DNA from: Reticulitermes speratus
Lineage: Eukaryota; Arthropoda; Insecta; Blattodea; Rhinotermitidae
NCBI GenBank assembly: GCA_021186555.1
Contig: JAJKFL010000014.1
Location: 31,202,033 to 31,266,032 of the forward strand
Length of the DNA: 64,000 nt
Reading direction: 5' to 3'
Part shown: piece after piece, positions 34,232 to 48,400 of the stretch
How positions within the stretch are numbered: position 1 is the stretch's first letter
Layout: each line of letters starts with the position of its first letter
Program-made: the position numbers and the translations under genes
Notes under the pieces: generated by a model
Seen by the model: the letters and a program-made list of their open reading frames with translations, nothing else
Database searches by the model: none
What the model was told of the DNA's origin: nothing

Positions 34232-34527
34232 ATGATAAAGGTAAAGGTAAAGTTCACCTTAGAACAGGCTATGAAGGCCCAGAGGGGGAGTAGAGCTATA
34301 GCTCTACTCTTCCTTTAACCTCGGCGCTAGATGGGGGTGGGTGGTAAACGCCATGCCCTGGCCGCTTTACCCCCGGGAATGACCCGGTACCCATTGTACA
34401 GTAGGCTGGGTAAGCTCCAGGGCCGGTCTGGATGGGTGCTGAAAATCTCGCCCCCACGGGATCTGATCCCTGGACCGTCCAGCTCGTAGCGAGTCGCTAT
34501 ACTGAATACGCTATCCCGGCCCACGCA
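34232..34527 (-). mobile_element. tRNA-headed SINE, family A
   Basis: On the minus strand the head reads GCCGGGATAGCGTATTCAGT then AGCGACTCGCTACGAGC and a B-box GGATCAGATCCC. The body has CCCGGGGGTAAAGCGGCC and ends in CTTTACCTTTACC. Near-complete copies are at 36458, 53588 and 61975. The head is tRNA-like but embedded in a 290-bp repeat, so it is not a tRNA gene. Confidence 0.85.
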
Positions 34528-35139
34528 GATGTATGATACACTTGTGAATGTTGACCTTCTCAGTTATCTTGTCATACTTCTTGTATAAAACACACACAAA
34601 TATATATACATTGTGCAACCTGAAATTGCCAGAACTTTCCAAGATTTCTTTGTACACATGTATTTTGAGCCTTGCTGTTATTATGGATGTCTTCCTCGTA
34701 CTACTAATATTTAGCATCATTTTTCTTTTGTTAGCTGACCAGTGTCCATCCTTTCTTCTGCAGTTGATCCCGATAAACTTCTTCTTGTTCACTTATGTTT
34801 TATTAATACTAGCATAGCTATAATTAGATACATCAGCCATATTGCATATCTGGTGAAATTCAGGTGTTCATGGCAGTAGCTATGAGGAATACAGTCTGCT
34901 AGAATGTAATAACTATGCAGTCAGGTAGAAATTTTCCAACATTTCAGAGACCCCTTATGCCTCTCTTTTTAGGGTAAAAGAATGACCTGCACAAGAAAAA
35001 TCAGGGTTAGAAATATGGATATGGAAACACATTAGGTTATACAGGATTTGAAACTAGCATGTTGTGTTTGGTTATTTGTTGGCATTGTGGGTGCCTGCTG
35101 TGTGTATGTGCTAGTGTCTGGTTATTTGATGTTGGGGTA

Positions 35140-35330
35140 TGTTAGGTCAAGGTGAAGGTGAAGTTACCCCTGTGCGTAATTCAGCGCAATGCTATGAATA
35201 TGTATGGAGTAATGAAAGTACAGCTCCATGCATTATTAACCTCAACACTAGATAGAGGTGACTGGTTAGTTTCATGCCCCATATGCTTTACACGTAGAGA
35301 AAGAGCCCCAGTACCCACATTGGTTCTGGA
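35140..35330 (-). mobile_element. SINE-like repeat, family A (degraded)
   Basis: AGGTGAAGGTGAAGTTACCC, CAACACTAGATAGAGGTGACTG and CGTAGAGAAAGAGCCCC match the tail and body of family A. The tRNA head is missing. Confidence 0.55.
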
Positions 35331-35334
35331 CACT

Positions 35335-36135
35335 GTAGAATCTGTTGCTCTTGCTGAGTTTATAAATGTTGCATGGTGGTCTTTGTACGATTTTGATTTT
35401 ATTATCAAAACTGCTGACCATTTCCATCCTGTCTTCATATGACCAGTGAAGGCTACACTGACAGGCATTGGAAAATGAATTTAATAGACCTACATTTAAT
35501 TTAACTAGTTAAAGATGAAGACGCAAAAATTCTGAATTTTAAAGAGAGGAATAATCCGCAGTCAGAGGAACTATACACATGATTATAATATATGTGTCTC
35601 AATCTCATAAAAGATGGCACTGTGGGAAGACAAAACATAGACAGCATCAAGGAAAATTATTAGATGCATGACTGGAGAATATGAAGTGGCCTTTCATCTT
35701 TCAAAATAAACGTTTACATCACTAGAGAGAAGTGTTGGGCTGCGTGGATGATAAGGGAACACAGAAGGGTTGAGGCAAGCTTATCTCACGGAAACATTTC
35801 TCTCTTGGAAATATTTAATCGAACACTGGTTGGAGATTTCGGAAATTTTTGCTCTAGATAATCAATGTGATAACTGCTGTGAGATTTGAGGTTGTCTTGG
35901 CTCTTCTACGATGAAGATGGGGATAGGACGTTCCTCCAAAATGTTGGTACCTGTCTGCCAAGGAATTTTTTGTGTGCTGTTATGTAAGACTCAGGCTGTG
36001 GTAAATGGAGCACATTTGGATCTTTGCATTCTTGACTCTGCTCAGACCATTATAACATCTAAAATTCTTGTGTGGGGGGGGGGGGGGGGCATACTTTTCG
36101 TTGTTGTTTACAACTCTGTGTGTAAGGGTGGGGGG

Positions 36136-36167
<32 letters not shown>

Positions 36168-36455
36168 CAGCTATTACTGCTTTGGGGTCGGTTTTTATGT
36201 TTCTCTGACGAACTTACGCTTTACATTCGTACGTCTACGTTGATTTTGCTTTTGTTAACTTTATCGGTCGTACATAACCTCACAGTTTCAACCCGTTGAA
36301 ATACTTCGTGCTTTCTAACTTACAAACAATAGTTCATACACAAGTCGGTATATTCATAATGTATGTACATACCAAATTTGACATTCGTCGATATAAACAA
36401 TAAGTATTAAATATTACGATCGAGTGTTTTGTATTTTCCTGAACTATGTGCCATG
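35335..36455. other. Intergenic, low-complexity tracts only
   Basis: Contains a G-run at about 36066-36089 and a (TA)n at about 36137-36160. No exon or known repeat family was assigned. Confidence 0.4.
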
Positions 36456-36457
36456 TA

Positions 36458-36722
36458 AGGCGGCCCGAATAGCGTAGTCGGTATAACGACTCGCTACGGC
36501 CTGGACGGTCCGGGGCTCGAATCCTGGTGGGATGAGATTTTCTGGACCCATCCAGACCGGCTCCGAAGTCCACCCAGCCTCCTCTACAATGGGTACCTGC
36601 TTACCACCCACCCCCTTCTAGCACCGGGTTCGAGTATGGGTAGAGCTGTACTTCTGCCTCCCTCTGTGCCTGCTTGGCTTGTAATGGGACAGCCATTACC
36701 TTTATGCACCACTTAAACAACC
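36458..36722 (+). mobile_element. tRNA-headed SINE, family A
   Basis: GGCGGCCCGAATAGCGTAGT head, AACGACTCGCTACGGCC, B-box GGCTCGAATCC, then CATCCAGACCGGCTCCGAAG and a CAGCCATTACCTTTA end. Opposite orientation to 34232-34527, about 2 kb away. Confidence 0.85.
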
Positions 36723-36724
36723 AT

Positions 36725-37920
36725 AAGAAGTGGATTCATAAATGCATAGGTCCGTCATCGATGATGACGCCAACCCACAATTTCAGTCTACCTTATGTGG
36801 CGCCATAATATCATATTATTATGTAATTATGATCACGTATAGAGCAACAAGTATTAAACTAGTTTTACCATATATCTATCACAAGAAAAGAGGACATTTA
36901 CCACTTATCGACCATAAAAAGAGGGAATATTAGCAAACATTTATGTCAAAGAAAATATGCACAATTAAAAACAAAAGTTATTCAAATTTGCATACAATAC
37001 GCACATAGTTTATAATCTGTCGCAATTCCTCTAGTCGTCTTATCTTCTCATGTGCCAAATTATACTTCTCTGTAGGTCGGATTTTGTTTAGTAGTTGTAC
37101 ATTGCTCTTCAGGAGGGTATGGAAATCTGTACAAGGAATTCGTTTGAAATTGTGCTCTCCTTTTACACTGGGCTTGCGTCAAGGAGGAAAGTCTCTTTGC
37201 TCTAGAATTATAAGGAGGAATGGCAAAGAACTGTGAAATCTTCAACAATTCTAAGTGGCACTGGCCATTTTTTTTTGTTGCCATTTTCATGATATTTGGT
37301 CAACTTCTGGTGTGCTAGCAAACCGACAAGCTCTTCGTCATTGAGGCAACTTTCCATTTTTTTTGGTCGAAACACCTGACATCATCTATATACTCCATTC
37401 TTTATCAGGAATTGGATATAAGTGGACTATGTATCATTCCAGTTCGGTGGCTCACGAAGTGTCATCCACGTGAAACGTGGAATCTTCCACAGGTTTCGTC
37501 CACTTGTCCTAATATTTCACAGGCTTGCGTTACATACAGCTTATTTCAGCACAGAATTATTCACACTCCTCATCAAGTCCCTCCCTACGTTTCTCTGTTA
37601 GTAGTTCTTTACATTTCATGGGTATTCAATTCTGAATGAGACTCTTTTAAGGGCGTTTTTCACTAAGTTAAATTATTAAGAATTTCGGCGCCGCAGATAT
37701 TCCGAAGGTTAACTGTTGAACTGATATGCTTTTACGCTTTGACTCATAAATAATATTATGTGTTTCTTTAAAAAGTAGTACATATTTTTTGGATTTCTAG
37801 TAGCATTAAAATATGCAAAATCTTGAGGAAATAACCATTAATTAAAAACCCAGGACATATATACAAAGTTGAAAAACCCTCCCGGACGGATGGAAAAAAG
37901 GACATTTCCGGAGTGAAAAG
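36725..37920. other. Intergenic, no assigned content
   Basis: AT-rich sequence without splice-bounded frames. A phrase near 36800 (ATTATTATGTAATTATGATC) echoes 15590, hinting at an edge of the composite repeat. Confidence 0.3.
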
Positions 37921-37924
37921 ATCG

Positions 37925-38700
37925 TGTGGTAGCCCTATATTAAATATTATGTCCGTATGTACTTCGACTTAATTATTCGTCGAGCAATACACATCTTAAC
38001 CTCAAAGTTTCACCCACTTGAAAAATTAGGTAGGCTCTTAAACATTGTAATTCAGTATCTGTGTTTTTGTCTTTATTGCCCGGAACTCCAGTTCCTTATT
38101 TTTTTCTCCATACCCTGCATGGCCTGTCTGGCTCTAAGGCGTTTTTCTGAAGTATCTCGTAAATGGCACGATTTTTTGAAAAACATTGTTACACAAAGTG
38201 TTCCTTTTGAGTTCCTCTACAACCGTTATTTGAATTTTTTTTATTCCGGGAACAATTCAGAGATATAGGGTCGAACTCGGTTATAACGTCATGAAAGGGA
38301 CTAAATATTTTGTGTCGTTATAAACTATGTTGTTCTAACTGAGGAGTATAATTTTATGGTTAATAATGAGGAATTAATTGGTACTACAGAACATGTGATG
38401 TTATATACGAGGTTTCGCTTAAACCAATGTCGTTATGACCGGTTTCTACTGTATTATCGTAAAAGCACGTACGTTTTTATGTAAAGTGCCTGATATTTTT
38501 GTCCTATTTTAACCAAAGTTGAATTTTCGGGGCAATATTTAATAACATTCCCCAATATAAAATTTCACGAAAATCCGTCAAATGGGGGTCGAGGTATTTA
38601 AAGCAAACGGACTGACGTATAGAGAGATAAGACAAAACTAATAGTCGTTTTTCGCAACTTTGCCAACGCGCCTAAACATTAATAAAACACTACGGGGACA
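37925..38700. repeat. Composite unclassified repeat, copy 2
   Basis: Blocks matching copy 1 at 15590-16800 occur in the same order: ATTATTCGTCGAGCAATACA near 37970, then ATGTAAAGTGCCTGATATTT and TTTGTCCTATTTTAACCAAA near 38480. A pogo-type MITE is inserted between them. Confidence 0.5.
38266..38451. mobile_element. Pogo-like MITE nested in the composite repeat
   Basis: The left end GGGTCGAACTCGGTTATAAC and right end, reversed, CAGTAGAAACCGGTCATAAC form an imperfect inverted repeat, with TA at the right edge. No coding content. Family by resemblance to 454-628. Confidence 0.5.
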
Positions 38701-38884
38701 GGAGTTTCGGAGTAGCTTTGCCTGTCGGGTCCAACCGAGTGGGTTTTGACCGTAATTTTAGCCCTAGGACGGGAACCGATCCTGTCCCCGAAACGTGTGT
38801 TTTATTAAAGCTTATTATTGTTTTTAACACGAGACTATGAACAAAGTCCATAAATTGGGTTCAAATATGCCTGTACTATTTACT

Positions 38885-39125
38885 GTGTATTGTACAGCGC
38901 TCTCAGTGTCACGCCGATGGTAGGATGATCGGTGAATGATAAACTGGAAGAGGTTTTCGAATGAAACGGTTGTGGTTTAATCGAAATACTGTCCCGCATT
39001 TAAATGAAGTGAACGAGGAAAACTAAGAATAGACCGCAGTTAGGGTAACCAGTGCTCCGGCCAATATTCGAACCGGGCACCTCACGAATGCACGTTTTGA
39101 GCCTTACCGCTTCGCTGCCCTGCTT
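38885..39125 (-). mobile_element. SINE-like repeat, family C
   Basis: The blocks GGTGAATGATAAACTGGAAG, GAACGAGGAAAACTAAG and ATATTCGAACCGGGCACCTC match the reverse complement of the family at 10915 and 16858. It ends about 90 bp before the TATA-like element of receptor 2. Confidence 0.6.
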
Positions 39126-39217
39126 GGTAACAAATTACACAGCGTCATATCCCAGAACACCTTTTTTTTTTTCGAAATTTCTGTTGCGCTTACCACTCCT
39201 GAGCTGCCTACGTCACA

Positions 39218-39227
39218 TATATTTAAA
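39218..39227 (+). promoter_or_regulatory. TATA-like element of receptor 2
   Basis: TATATTTAAA lies 139 bases before the start codon at 39366. A TACATCATTT initiator-like phrase falls about 30 bases downstream, and a CGTCAC motif just upstream. Spacing is right for a TATA promoter with a 5' UTR of about 110 nt; it is inferred only. Confidence 0.4.
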
Positions 39228-39365
39228 CTGCTGAGCGATTTTGCACAGTACATCATTTTACGGCCGCGAGTTACAGTCTTGATACCATTATCACGTCCGG
39301 AGTTCGCAGGAGTTTCTCACATCGCTGTTACTCTGTGTTCAGTCTACTCTGTACGTCGTTCAGCA

Positions 39366-39460
39366 ATGGTTTCGTTTCTGACGCCTCTCCTCTTGCTAGT
39401 GATAGATGAGTCCTGGACTGGTCATGTCAGCAATAGCCTAGGTGGATGCCGAAGTAATGG
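39366..39460 (+). CDS. Receptor 2 exon 1 (signal peptide)
   Basis: Encodes [20 protein letters not shown] then [11 protein letters not shown] and leaves GG before GTGAGT. It combines with the first A of the next exon to give Gly. A TATA-like element stands at a fitting distance. Confidence 0.8.
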
Positions 39461-42400
39461 GTGAGTGCCTTAGAATATGTCTCCCAGAATAAGAGTACTG
39501 TGTAGATTCAGTGTAGGTTTTTGTCTTCTGGGATGTACATCGTGTAGTCTTTTAGAAATGTACTGATACTCTATAGCAGCGTAGGGCAACCTTTTATAGC
39601 ACCAGGGCCATTTGGAAACCTCGAAACCCTCTGCAGGCTTCAAACCAGTTGTTGTTGTTTTTCATCTTCATCTCAAGCGCTACAGTCCGTCGTGGACCTT
39701 CGCTTCCTATACATTATTGCTCCATTCCCAACGGTGTCTGGCCATTGCCTGTCTGTTTTTTATTCCCATTATGTTTAAGTCTTCTTGTACCTCGTATTTC
39801 CATATTGTGCTTACTCTTCCTCTTTTTCTTACGCCTTCATTGTAGCTGTTACAGTTTGTTTCGGCATTCTGTGGTTTTGCATTCTGTCAACATGACCATA
39901 CCATCTTAGCCGGAGGGATTTTATAAATTTTGCAATGTCTTTCCCTTGTAATATGTCCCTTATGTCCTTGTTTGTTCTTATTCTTCAGCCACTCCTTTTT
40001 GTACGGGTCCGTATATTTTTCTTACAGTCTTTCATTCAAATATCCTGAGCTCATTCGTTTCTTCCGTGGTCAATGTCCACGTTTCTGACCCATAGGTCAG
40101 TATGGGCTGCAAACAAGTTATTAACGGTGAAAATATTATATTTCAAGGGAAATTTATTTTATATCAAGCGATGAAGGGGCTAAATTAGCGATAGTTACTG
40201 ATATTATTGCAATAAAGTCAAAATATTTAAGTAATTATAATTTCATTTTTAGGACTTCATTATTTTTAAGAGTGAAAAAATGGCAGTAAGAAGTTGGCCA
40301 GTTGCTTTGTCACTGATAGTGTTTTGAAGAAATATTCAAGACTCTTTTTCCACAAAATTATGACTGAAATACGCTTTTATTATTATCATTATTATTACGA
40401 TTACTGCTACTATGAGACCATACTTATAGGTGAAAAAGTAAGGGGAGTGGTGGAGCTTACCACTCTCTATTTTTCTCACTCACCCCCCCTCCCCCCCGCC
40501 CCACCGTTAAGTTTCCAACATACGATGCTTGCCCATGCAAGATGCACGAAAGCCGTTACAACTTAAACATTGTTTACTAAATTTAACCGTGTGTGCGACA
40601 TTCACCAAACCACTCAAAAACTTGTCCGCCATTGTGACAGGGAGCGTAAGTTGGGTTAAAAACAGTCACGGGCCACATACATGGTCCGGCGGGCCGCGAG
40701 TTGGTTGTCGGTGTTCTAGAAGGTCCCGCTTCCTCCAGCATGAGGTGACTGAAGCAGCAGGGCCCTCTGAGACGACGGTACCTTTCTACCAGACAAAACG
40801 GCGTACACCCCAGAAGACATCTCAGATCTCATTTCATACATTTCAGAATGTGTATTACGTGTGTACTTTGTCCGAAGGACAAACAGTGCATACGAGTAAT
40901 ACGGAAGAAAAAATTATGTAGCTGCTGCTCTTCCAAAAGTCCTGTTTCTCCTCGCATTGGGCCCGAAATGCTCTATGGTATGCCAAAAAACGCTCCATAA
41001 TTGACTAGCTTTGTTTACAGTACAATTCTATGTCTGTTTATATTACGTGTGATTGTCAGGCCGATCACTCGCCCAGAGGAGTCCTACCGAGTGTGGTGCT
41101 TCTGAGTGTGATCTTGAAATCTGAACAATGAGTAGGCCTAGGCCTGCTAGGGCTGTCGAGCCATGAAAAAAAAGGATAGGACGGGAATTCGTGGACTGAA
41201 TGTATCTGGCGCAGATTATGAACAAGTGACCGGCTGTTGTGAACACGGCAATGAACCTTCGATTTCCATAAAACGAGGGGAATTTTTTGACTTGTTGATC
41301 TTAAGTAGGGCCGTAATACATGGAGTTCGAAAAAATTTGCCCCAATAAGGCATTGTTTGCAGAATTTACACAATATATTATCATGTCTCACTCGTCGACT
41401 ATAAATTCTTTCACCCACTTACCGTTTCAAAACGTCATGTTATTTATGGCTGTGTGTAAGATTTCAACCTTTTTTGACGAAAAACGTCTTACACCGCGGG
41501 TCCGGTATGGGGGGAAACTATGCGAAAGTCGATGTTACGATTTTGTGTATACCACACAAATCTTAATAACTTTAAAACTATAACGCATATCCAAATAAGC
41601 AATACACGGTTTAAAAGAGCAAGGATGAAAGAATGTTACGCGACATTAACCTTGAGCGCGTGACGTCACACGCCGCCACAAGATGGTCGCCAATTTGGAG
41701 TGGAAAATTACCGGTTCGCCGCGCGGCAAAATTAGTATAGCTCGGGAATGCGTACGCGTAGGACGTTGTGTGAGGTGTCGTTTAACAGAGCTCGACGAGT
41801 GCTATACAATAAAACACTAATAGTGACAATAGTGAAAGAACTTGAAAAAATATACAGTGAGAAATTGTTGAACTTGGACAAATTTTCCCTAAACTTTCAG
41901 AAATGTCGAAATATCTTGAAAACAAGAAGGTAAATGCCTATCGTAAACGCTTACAAAGTGAAAGAAGAATAAATGAGGAATCCAAAAACGCCCCTATGAC
42001 TGCAGCAGAACGAATGCGGAGGATGAGGCAGTGTCGACAAGTTGAGGCGAGCACCAGTCGCGCGGACGCCGCAACGCCTGACGCAAGTTCACAGGCAATG
42101 GATGTCGACAGTCAGATAGAACCGATAGAGCATTGTCAGAAATAAATAAAATAAAATAAATGCAAGTTCCTTGCGCTCATTTGTTTCTTACCAACCCTAC
42201 AAACACCCCGCCCCGACAACACCGCCTGGGTAAGACGTTTTCCGCCAAAAAACCTCAGCGGTAGTGACTCCGACACTACCTACCCCGATTTTTTCTGTAG
42301 CTTTATTTTAATTGCTTGTGGAAATGCCACTGCTTCCTTATTAATTCCTGCAATTGGAAAAAGCACTGATTATCAACAGGGTCCAAGACACTCCCTACTG

Positions 42401-45400
42401 CTTTTTTGTGTGTGGATTAAACTTGCCTAAATTCTGTTTCTCGTGCAATGCTAAATTACACTCTCTCCCTAATTGACTATTGAGGAAAATCACAATATTA
42501 GCAACGGTTAATATATTTATACCGGAACCTGGATTACAAGGAAGTCTGCTGTTATCAGAAACGTCTACGTGTCCCATGAATGTTATGTGACCTCTAATGA
42601 ATGGGGGCTGTTGAAAGCGGGAACGGAATTGGAAACCAGAACTGAACGAATCGTAGCTTTTTTGATTTCTTATTTTCTCTTTATGTATATCAGGTGTGAC
42701 GAAAAGGCGGCCCATGTTTCTTATCCGGCATGATGGCGCTTCAAACGGCTCTCAGCACCACACGCACACGTAGAATAACAGAGCCACAACTTCAGAAGAA
42801 AGTTTATGTGTGTCTCTCAGGCAATAGGGCATCACATCTCAGAAGAAAAAATCCTTATCAATTATTTTTACTTGTATTTCCTGAAATATCCTACATATTG
42901 AACGATTTTTAAGTAAAAGAGATGGATATTTTGCGGATCGTAATCGTTTTTGTATGATCAATTGTTTTGGGGGAAAAATGTTCAAATTGTGTTAAAGTTT
43001 TCTTTTGTAAGCTGTGGGTGACGTTGAATTGATAGGGACCAGAATTAATTCGCCAAATATTAATTTTAATCTACGGATTGAATATGAATTCATTCTTCAA
43101 AGCCCAAAACCGGGACATTAGTAACGTTTAGGTGGCGGGAAGGGAGACAGAAGAAACGGTTTCAACCCATAACGCAATAAAGAAGCAACGTATATCATTA
43201 ATATTGTTACTCCAAATAAAAATTATGACATGCAGATAAAAAAGGAAATATAAAAATAATAACGATAACAATAACAATAATAAACACAGACACTCATTTC
43301 ACTCGCTGAATTTTCTTTACATATCCGTTTAGCCTTCGCAGTTTCAATCCACCCTCTCCTATTCCTTCTGTTAGTTGCTGGTTTATGGCTCTCCTAATCG
43401 TATAGATATTTTCTGCCTGTGTGGGAAGGTCAGAATGTTCGTATGCGTTGTCAGAAATGTCCTGTTTTAATGACGTCGAAAAATCCGGCTAATTTGGCCC
43501 TCCGGATCGAATTTTACGGGACACGGAAACAGAGCTTTTTAAAACCCGTAAAACCGGGACTGTCCGTGGAAAGCCGGAAGGAATGGGAACCGTAAGCTTG
43601 AAATAATCCGGTCAGCACTTTAGGAGATTAAACATTCGGACAGACAGACGGTCACACTTGGCACCAAAACGGATGAAAACTAAAGCGGCGTATAAATATT
43701 TAACCTTTTTTCCTCCAAACGTATGGGCTAAATTAGAGAGCAGCCGTTTTATCTCACAGCCGGATGATGAGTTCGTCATGAGCAGACCGCGGGTCAAACG
43801 CGCTCGGTTGACCTTAAAATTGCCAATACACAACAACTCGGTATATACCAAAAATTTGTGATGTTCACTAGACTTCGTTACGAACAGGATAAATTTTATG
43901 TACTTTATTAGTTAATTACTTAGTTATAGTTTAGATAAAGTTTATATAAGTTTATATAATTTAATGCATTATTTAATAACGCTGTTTCTACCTCAAAATT
44001 TATTTATCACTGAATGAGACGAGATGATTATAGTGGTGAACATATAAGAAATGAGGGGGCAGGCGTGCTTTATTTAAACATATTATTCTGCCATTCGATC
44101 AAATAAAAATAAAAATAAAGGAAATATTCAGTTATAATGGTCTACGGCCTAGTCAAGATTTGAAATAGGTACATCCCGAATAATCTAGCTCACATATGTA
44201 CAGTTATTTTTACATAAACAAGTCTTCCTGGATCTAGCACAGGAAATGTGATATGCAAAGTAAACAAGTCAACAAGCTGCAACAAATGTGTGAAATCAAG
44301 TCACATGTTTCCTGCATATTAGGAAGATAAAGGTGCAACAAACGATTTAACCGCTTCCGCACTGTTTAACAGCTTACACTGAAATATTATACTTTAAGAT
44401 TCGTGGCCGTCTGATTGCATTTACAATAAAAGGACTCCATAAATAAAAATTACACCTACTCGTGCTCACCACTGAAAAAAATCCAGTCAGTGATAATACA
44501 AACCTGAAGATGGAAGCAACAGTTTCCTCCGAAACGTAGGTAACCTGCACGGTGTCGTAATCTAAAAAATTACAATCTAAACACTAAGTCACTCACTCCT
44601 TCACTCACTTATCTAGTATTCATTTATTTGTGCTTTATTGACCGACACTCAGTAATTCGTAGGGCCTACTATATAATGTCCAGTGTGAGGATAAGTGAAT
44701 AATGAATTGGACAGATGAGGAAGGAAGTGACCGCGATCTAGTTAAAGGCACTATCGTGGCGTTTGACTGGAGAGACAGAAAATCCACGAAAATAGTCAGT
44801 GTAGTCAGTGTTCGGCCGAGATTTGAAAGGAACACTTCCAGAATACAAGTCCGCAGCCTTACCCCGTGATCAAATTTCTTCCTAACGCTCAGTCATACTG
44901 TCTCACTATGCTTTACAATTAACTAAATCCATGGAATAAGTTCTTAAGAAGTCATTAATCACCTGGGTATAGAATTTGTGTTTTCTGGAACCCAATGGTT
45001 CTTGACCGCGTTCACAAGTATCTGCCGTGGGATCCCTATCACTGTCTCGGAATTACGTATATGTCTTTATTCACCCTCCAGCTACTTCTTATCTCTTAGG
45101 TTTAGATGTCCTCCTCACTACCCCTTTTAAAATTTACGGGCCGGTCCGATTTCCGGTAGGTGCAAGAGCTTTTTCTCTTCTCCAAAAACGCCCAGACCGG
45201 CTCTGAGGCCCATACAGCCTCGTATTCAATGGGTACTTGCGGTCATTTTTCCCGGAGTAAAGTGACTGGTGCTTTAAGTTGGCCACTAAACTCCATCGAG
45301 CGCCGAGGTTAACAATGAGTGGACCTATACATGTACTCCTTCGATATGTCAAGAAGGTCATGACGTTCACAGGAACAAATTTACCGTCTCTTCAATATTT

Positions 45401-48400
45401 TCAGTTCTTTCCCTTAAGATGGGAAACCCAGTGTCACGTTCATACAAGTTTGTATATTCCAATATTTTGGATTCTCACATTGGAGATGGGAAGATAAACT
45501 CTTCTGAATACGATCCCAAGGACGTAGTCAGAACTTTGTTTGAGGGGGTGACTGTGGACGAAGTGTAAAATGAGACGAAATACCAGTGTATGGAAATAAG
45601 AAACGAATATGCTCAAGTTTACAAATTAATCAGCTGTGAACTCACGTTTAGACCTATTCATGACAAAGAATTCGTCTATTGGAACTAAATTAGGCGGATA
45701 AATTTTCGCATAATTCCAAAATTTTTTAACCCTTAACTACCTGTCTTGTAAGTATGGCCTTATGCACTTTGTGCAATTATACAGCATTATTTGGTATAGT
45801 ACAAGATATGCTTTGGAGATCTTTGGTGAGGTGTGGAAAATTCCGCAGAGGTAGCAACTGAAAGCCATTGACAGCAAGTTACAATAATTAACAGTTTCCT
45901 CCTCCTGAGTTGTGACACTTTGTTGTGGTGGAAAATATTTCAGAATAATATACCACTCAGTGTTTCAGGCAGAAGAGATAAAAATGGGCGAGAGATGACT
46001 TATATAGGAAACAGTGGCTGAGGGACAAGCACGGTTGTTGTGTGTGTATGAATGTAAACTTGTAACTGAATGTTGATTACAATGATAGTGGTGATGGTCA
46101 GAGTGACTGTGAAAATGATGATGACAGTCACAACATTGACAAAGACAACAGTGTGATCATAATCATCGACATTTTCATCATCGCCACCACCACCACCACC
46201 ACCACCACCACCACCATCGCCACCGCCACCCCGCCGCCTCCCCGCCGCCGCCACCTCCACCACCACCACCACCACCACCACCACCACCACTACCACCACC
46301 ACACTCATCATCATCATCAAAAACGACAGCAACACCTAATCATGTTTTACAAATATTCTTGTGGCTGAAATTACCTCTGAACAGTTGCTAATCTAGACGG
46401 ACTTTCATGTTTGAGCATTTTTGAGTTCAAATGATTTTCTTAATAATGCCTGTACTCGGTTCCTTGAGGTTATCAAAGGAATATACCACAAACAGACAAC
46501 ACCAATAGGCAAAGCATGTTACTAGGACAATCAGTTTCCTGTGATAGTAGAATAGTTATTTGTACTTTGTCTCACTTAGCTAATTACATGACCATAAGTT
46601 TTCAGTGATGTTCTATGACTCAGTGATCTATGTGATCCATGTACACTATCTGCTTGAAAAGCAACATGAGTGACTCATTTGTTTGGGCGTGCAATATTAT
46701 GTATGTCATTAAGATAAAAATTTATCACATCTTGGTTTACCACAGGATGTGGATTCTAACAGTGATGCATTTTTCTCAATTCATATGTTTTGTTCTTCTT
46801 GCATGGTTTGAATGTTAGCACATGTTTGACAGTTTTGAAACAAATTATTTAAAACATATATGGTTGCTTAGCTATCATTTGGGATAAAGTCAATTTCTGA
46901 AACAAAATTTTCTGGAATAGGGATTGGATACAGATATTGATTGACCTTATAATTCTGGCCATTTGTAAATTAAACTCTGTTTTGTAATACCATTGAATCT
47001 GTAATTTTTAAACCAGTAAACAAGAAGCTGATTGTGTCCTGTACATACATGTACCTAACACAGAAAATAGAACGTATTTTACTTTAATCCTTGTACTTTG
47101 AATACTATAACTATGAAATGGCTGTCCATGATTGGTGCATAAACCATTGTTCTGTGGAAAATACTTTGCAAGATACACACACACCCACACACATCTTTAA
47201 TTCTGCCGGAGGAAAGCGTGTCTTATGAAATTTAAATGGCATAAAAAGCACTCATGAAATTTATTCAGAGATAAGGTACATTTTTTATCATATTATATTC
47301 TGTTGACCACTCTGCAGAAAAGGGTATGAAGGATTAACTTTTTGGCAAATACCAAAAATATTGCTCTTCCCTTCATCCTTTTCTCACTGGAATACCTTCA
47401 TCTGACTTTCCAGGGAAAAAAATATCGTGTAGAAGAGCCAAACCAATAAACAGAGTCTGAAATGAATATAAACTGCAAATGGAGTAGTGCATGTTTGCTT
47501 AATGTACTCTTTCTGTAATATTGATGAAATGTTTGAATTGCCAAATAAAATCATCACGTTAAATAAAAATAACAGGTCACTTCGAAATTTGAAATGAATA
47601 TTCTTTTTTTTCACTTCAGATTGGCAGGGGAAATTGAACAATGTTGTGTGGGATACAGAAAGAATTCTGCAGATGAATGTGTGCCTAGATGCAATGGAGG
47701 CTGTCCACCAAATCAACAATGTTCAGCTCCTAATATCTGCTCTTGCAAGAGTGGATATGTGAAGAATGGGAGAAACCAGTGCACCCCTGTCTGTCCAGGA
47801 GGCTGCCCCAGTGGACGCTGTTTAGCTCCTAACGTTTGCACTTGCAATGATGGTTTTGTGAAACTTGGAAATTTATGCATCCGTGCATGTGAATGTCAAC
47901 ATGGCCATTGCATGAAGGATAATATTTGTGTTTGTGATGAGGGTTACATCCTAAACAAAAACAAAACCAATGAGTGTGTTCCATTCTGCGCTAACACTTG
48001 CGTAAACAGTGACTGTATGGCCCCTGATAACTGTACGTGTAAGAATGGTTATATCCAGCATAAATCTAACCCATATATATGTATTCCTTGGTGTCCTGCT
48101 GGGTGTCGGAATGGGCAATGTACTGGTCCTTTTAATTGTGAGTGTAATGAAGGTTTTGTGAAGAACCACAACTATGAATGTGTACCAGGATGCAAGAATG
48201 GTTGCATTAATGGTCAGTGCAAGGGGCCAGAAGTTTGTGTATGCAATGAAGGTTATGTCAAAAATACTGCATCAGATATTCCTGATTGTGTGCCAAAATG
48301 TGACAAAGAATGTGTCAATGGTGAATGCACACAACCTAACAATTGTACATGCTCTTTTGGTTACACAAAAGATTTGGAAAGTCCCCATAATTGTGTACCA

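Noticed and set aside
34460-34527. tRNA-like sequence with A- and B-box-like motifs (also at 36458, 53800, 55500, 62230)
   Set aside because: Each is the head of a dispersed 270-300 bp SINE with the same body; no complete cloverleaf with acceptor stem is present.
46000-46368. Poly-Val/Gly and poly-His/Thr open frames
   Set aside because: Products of the CAC/CAT trinucleotide repeat.
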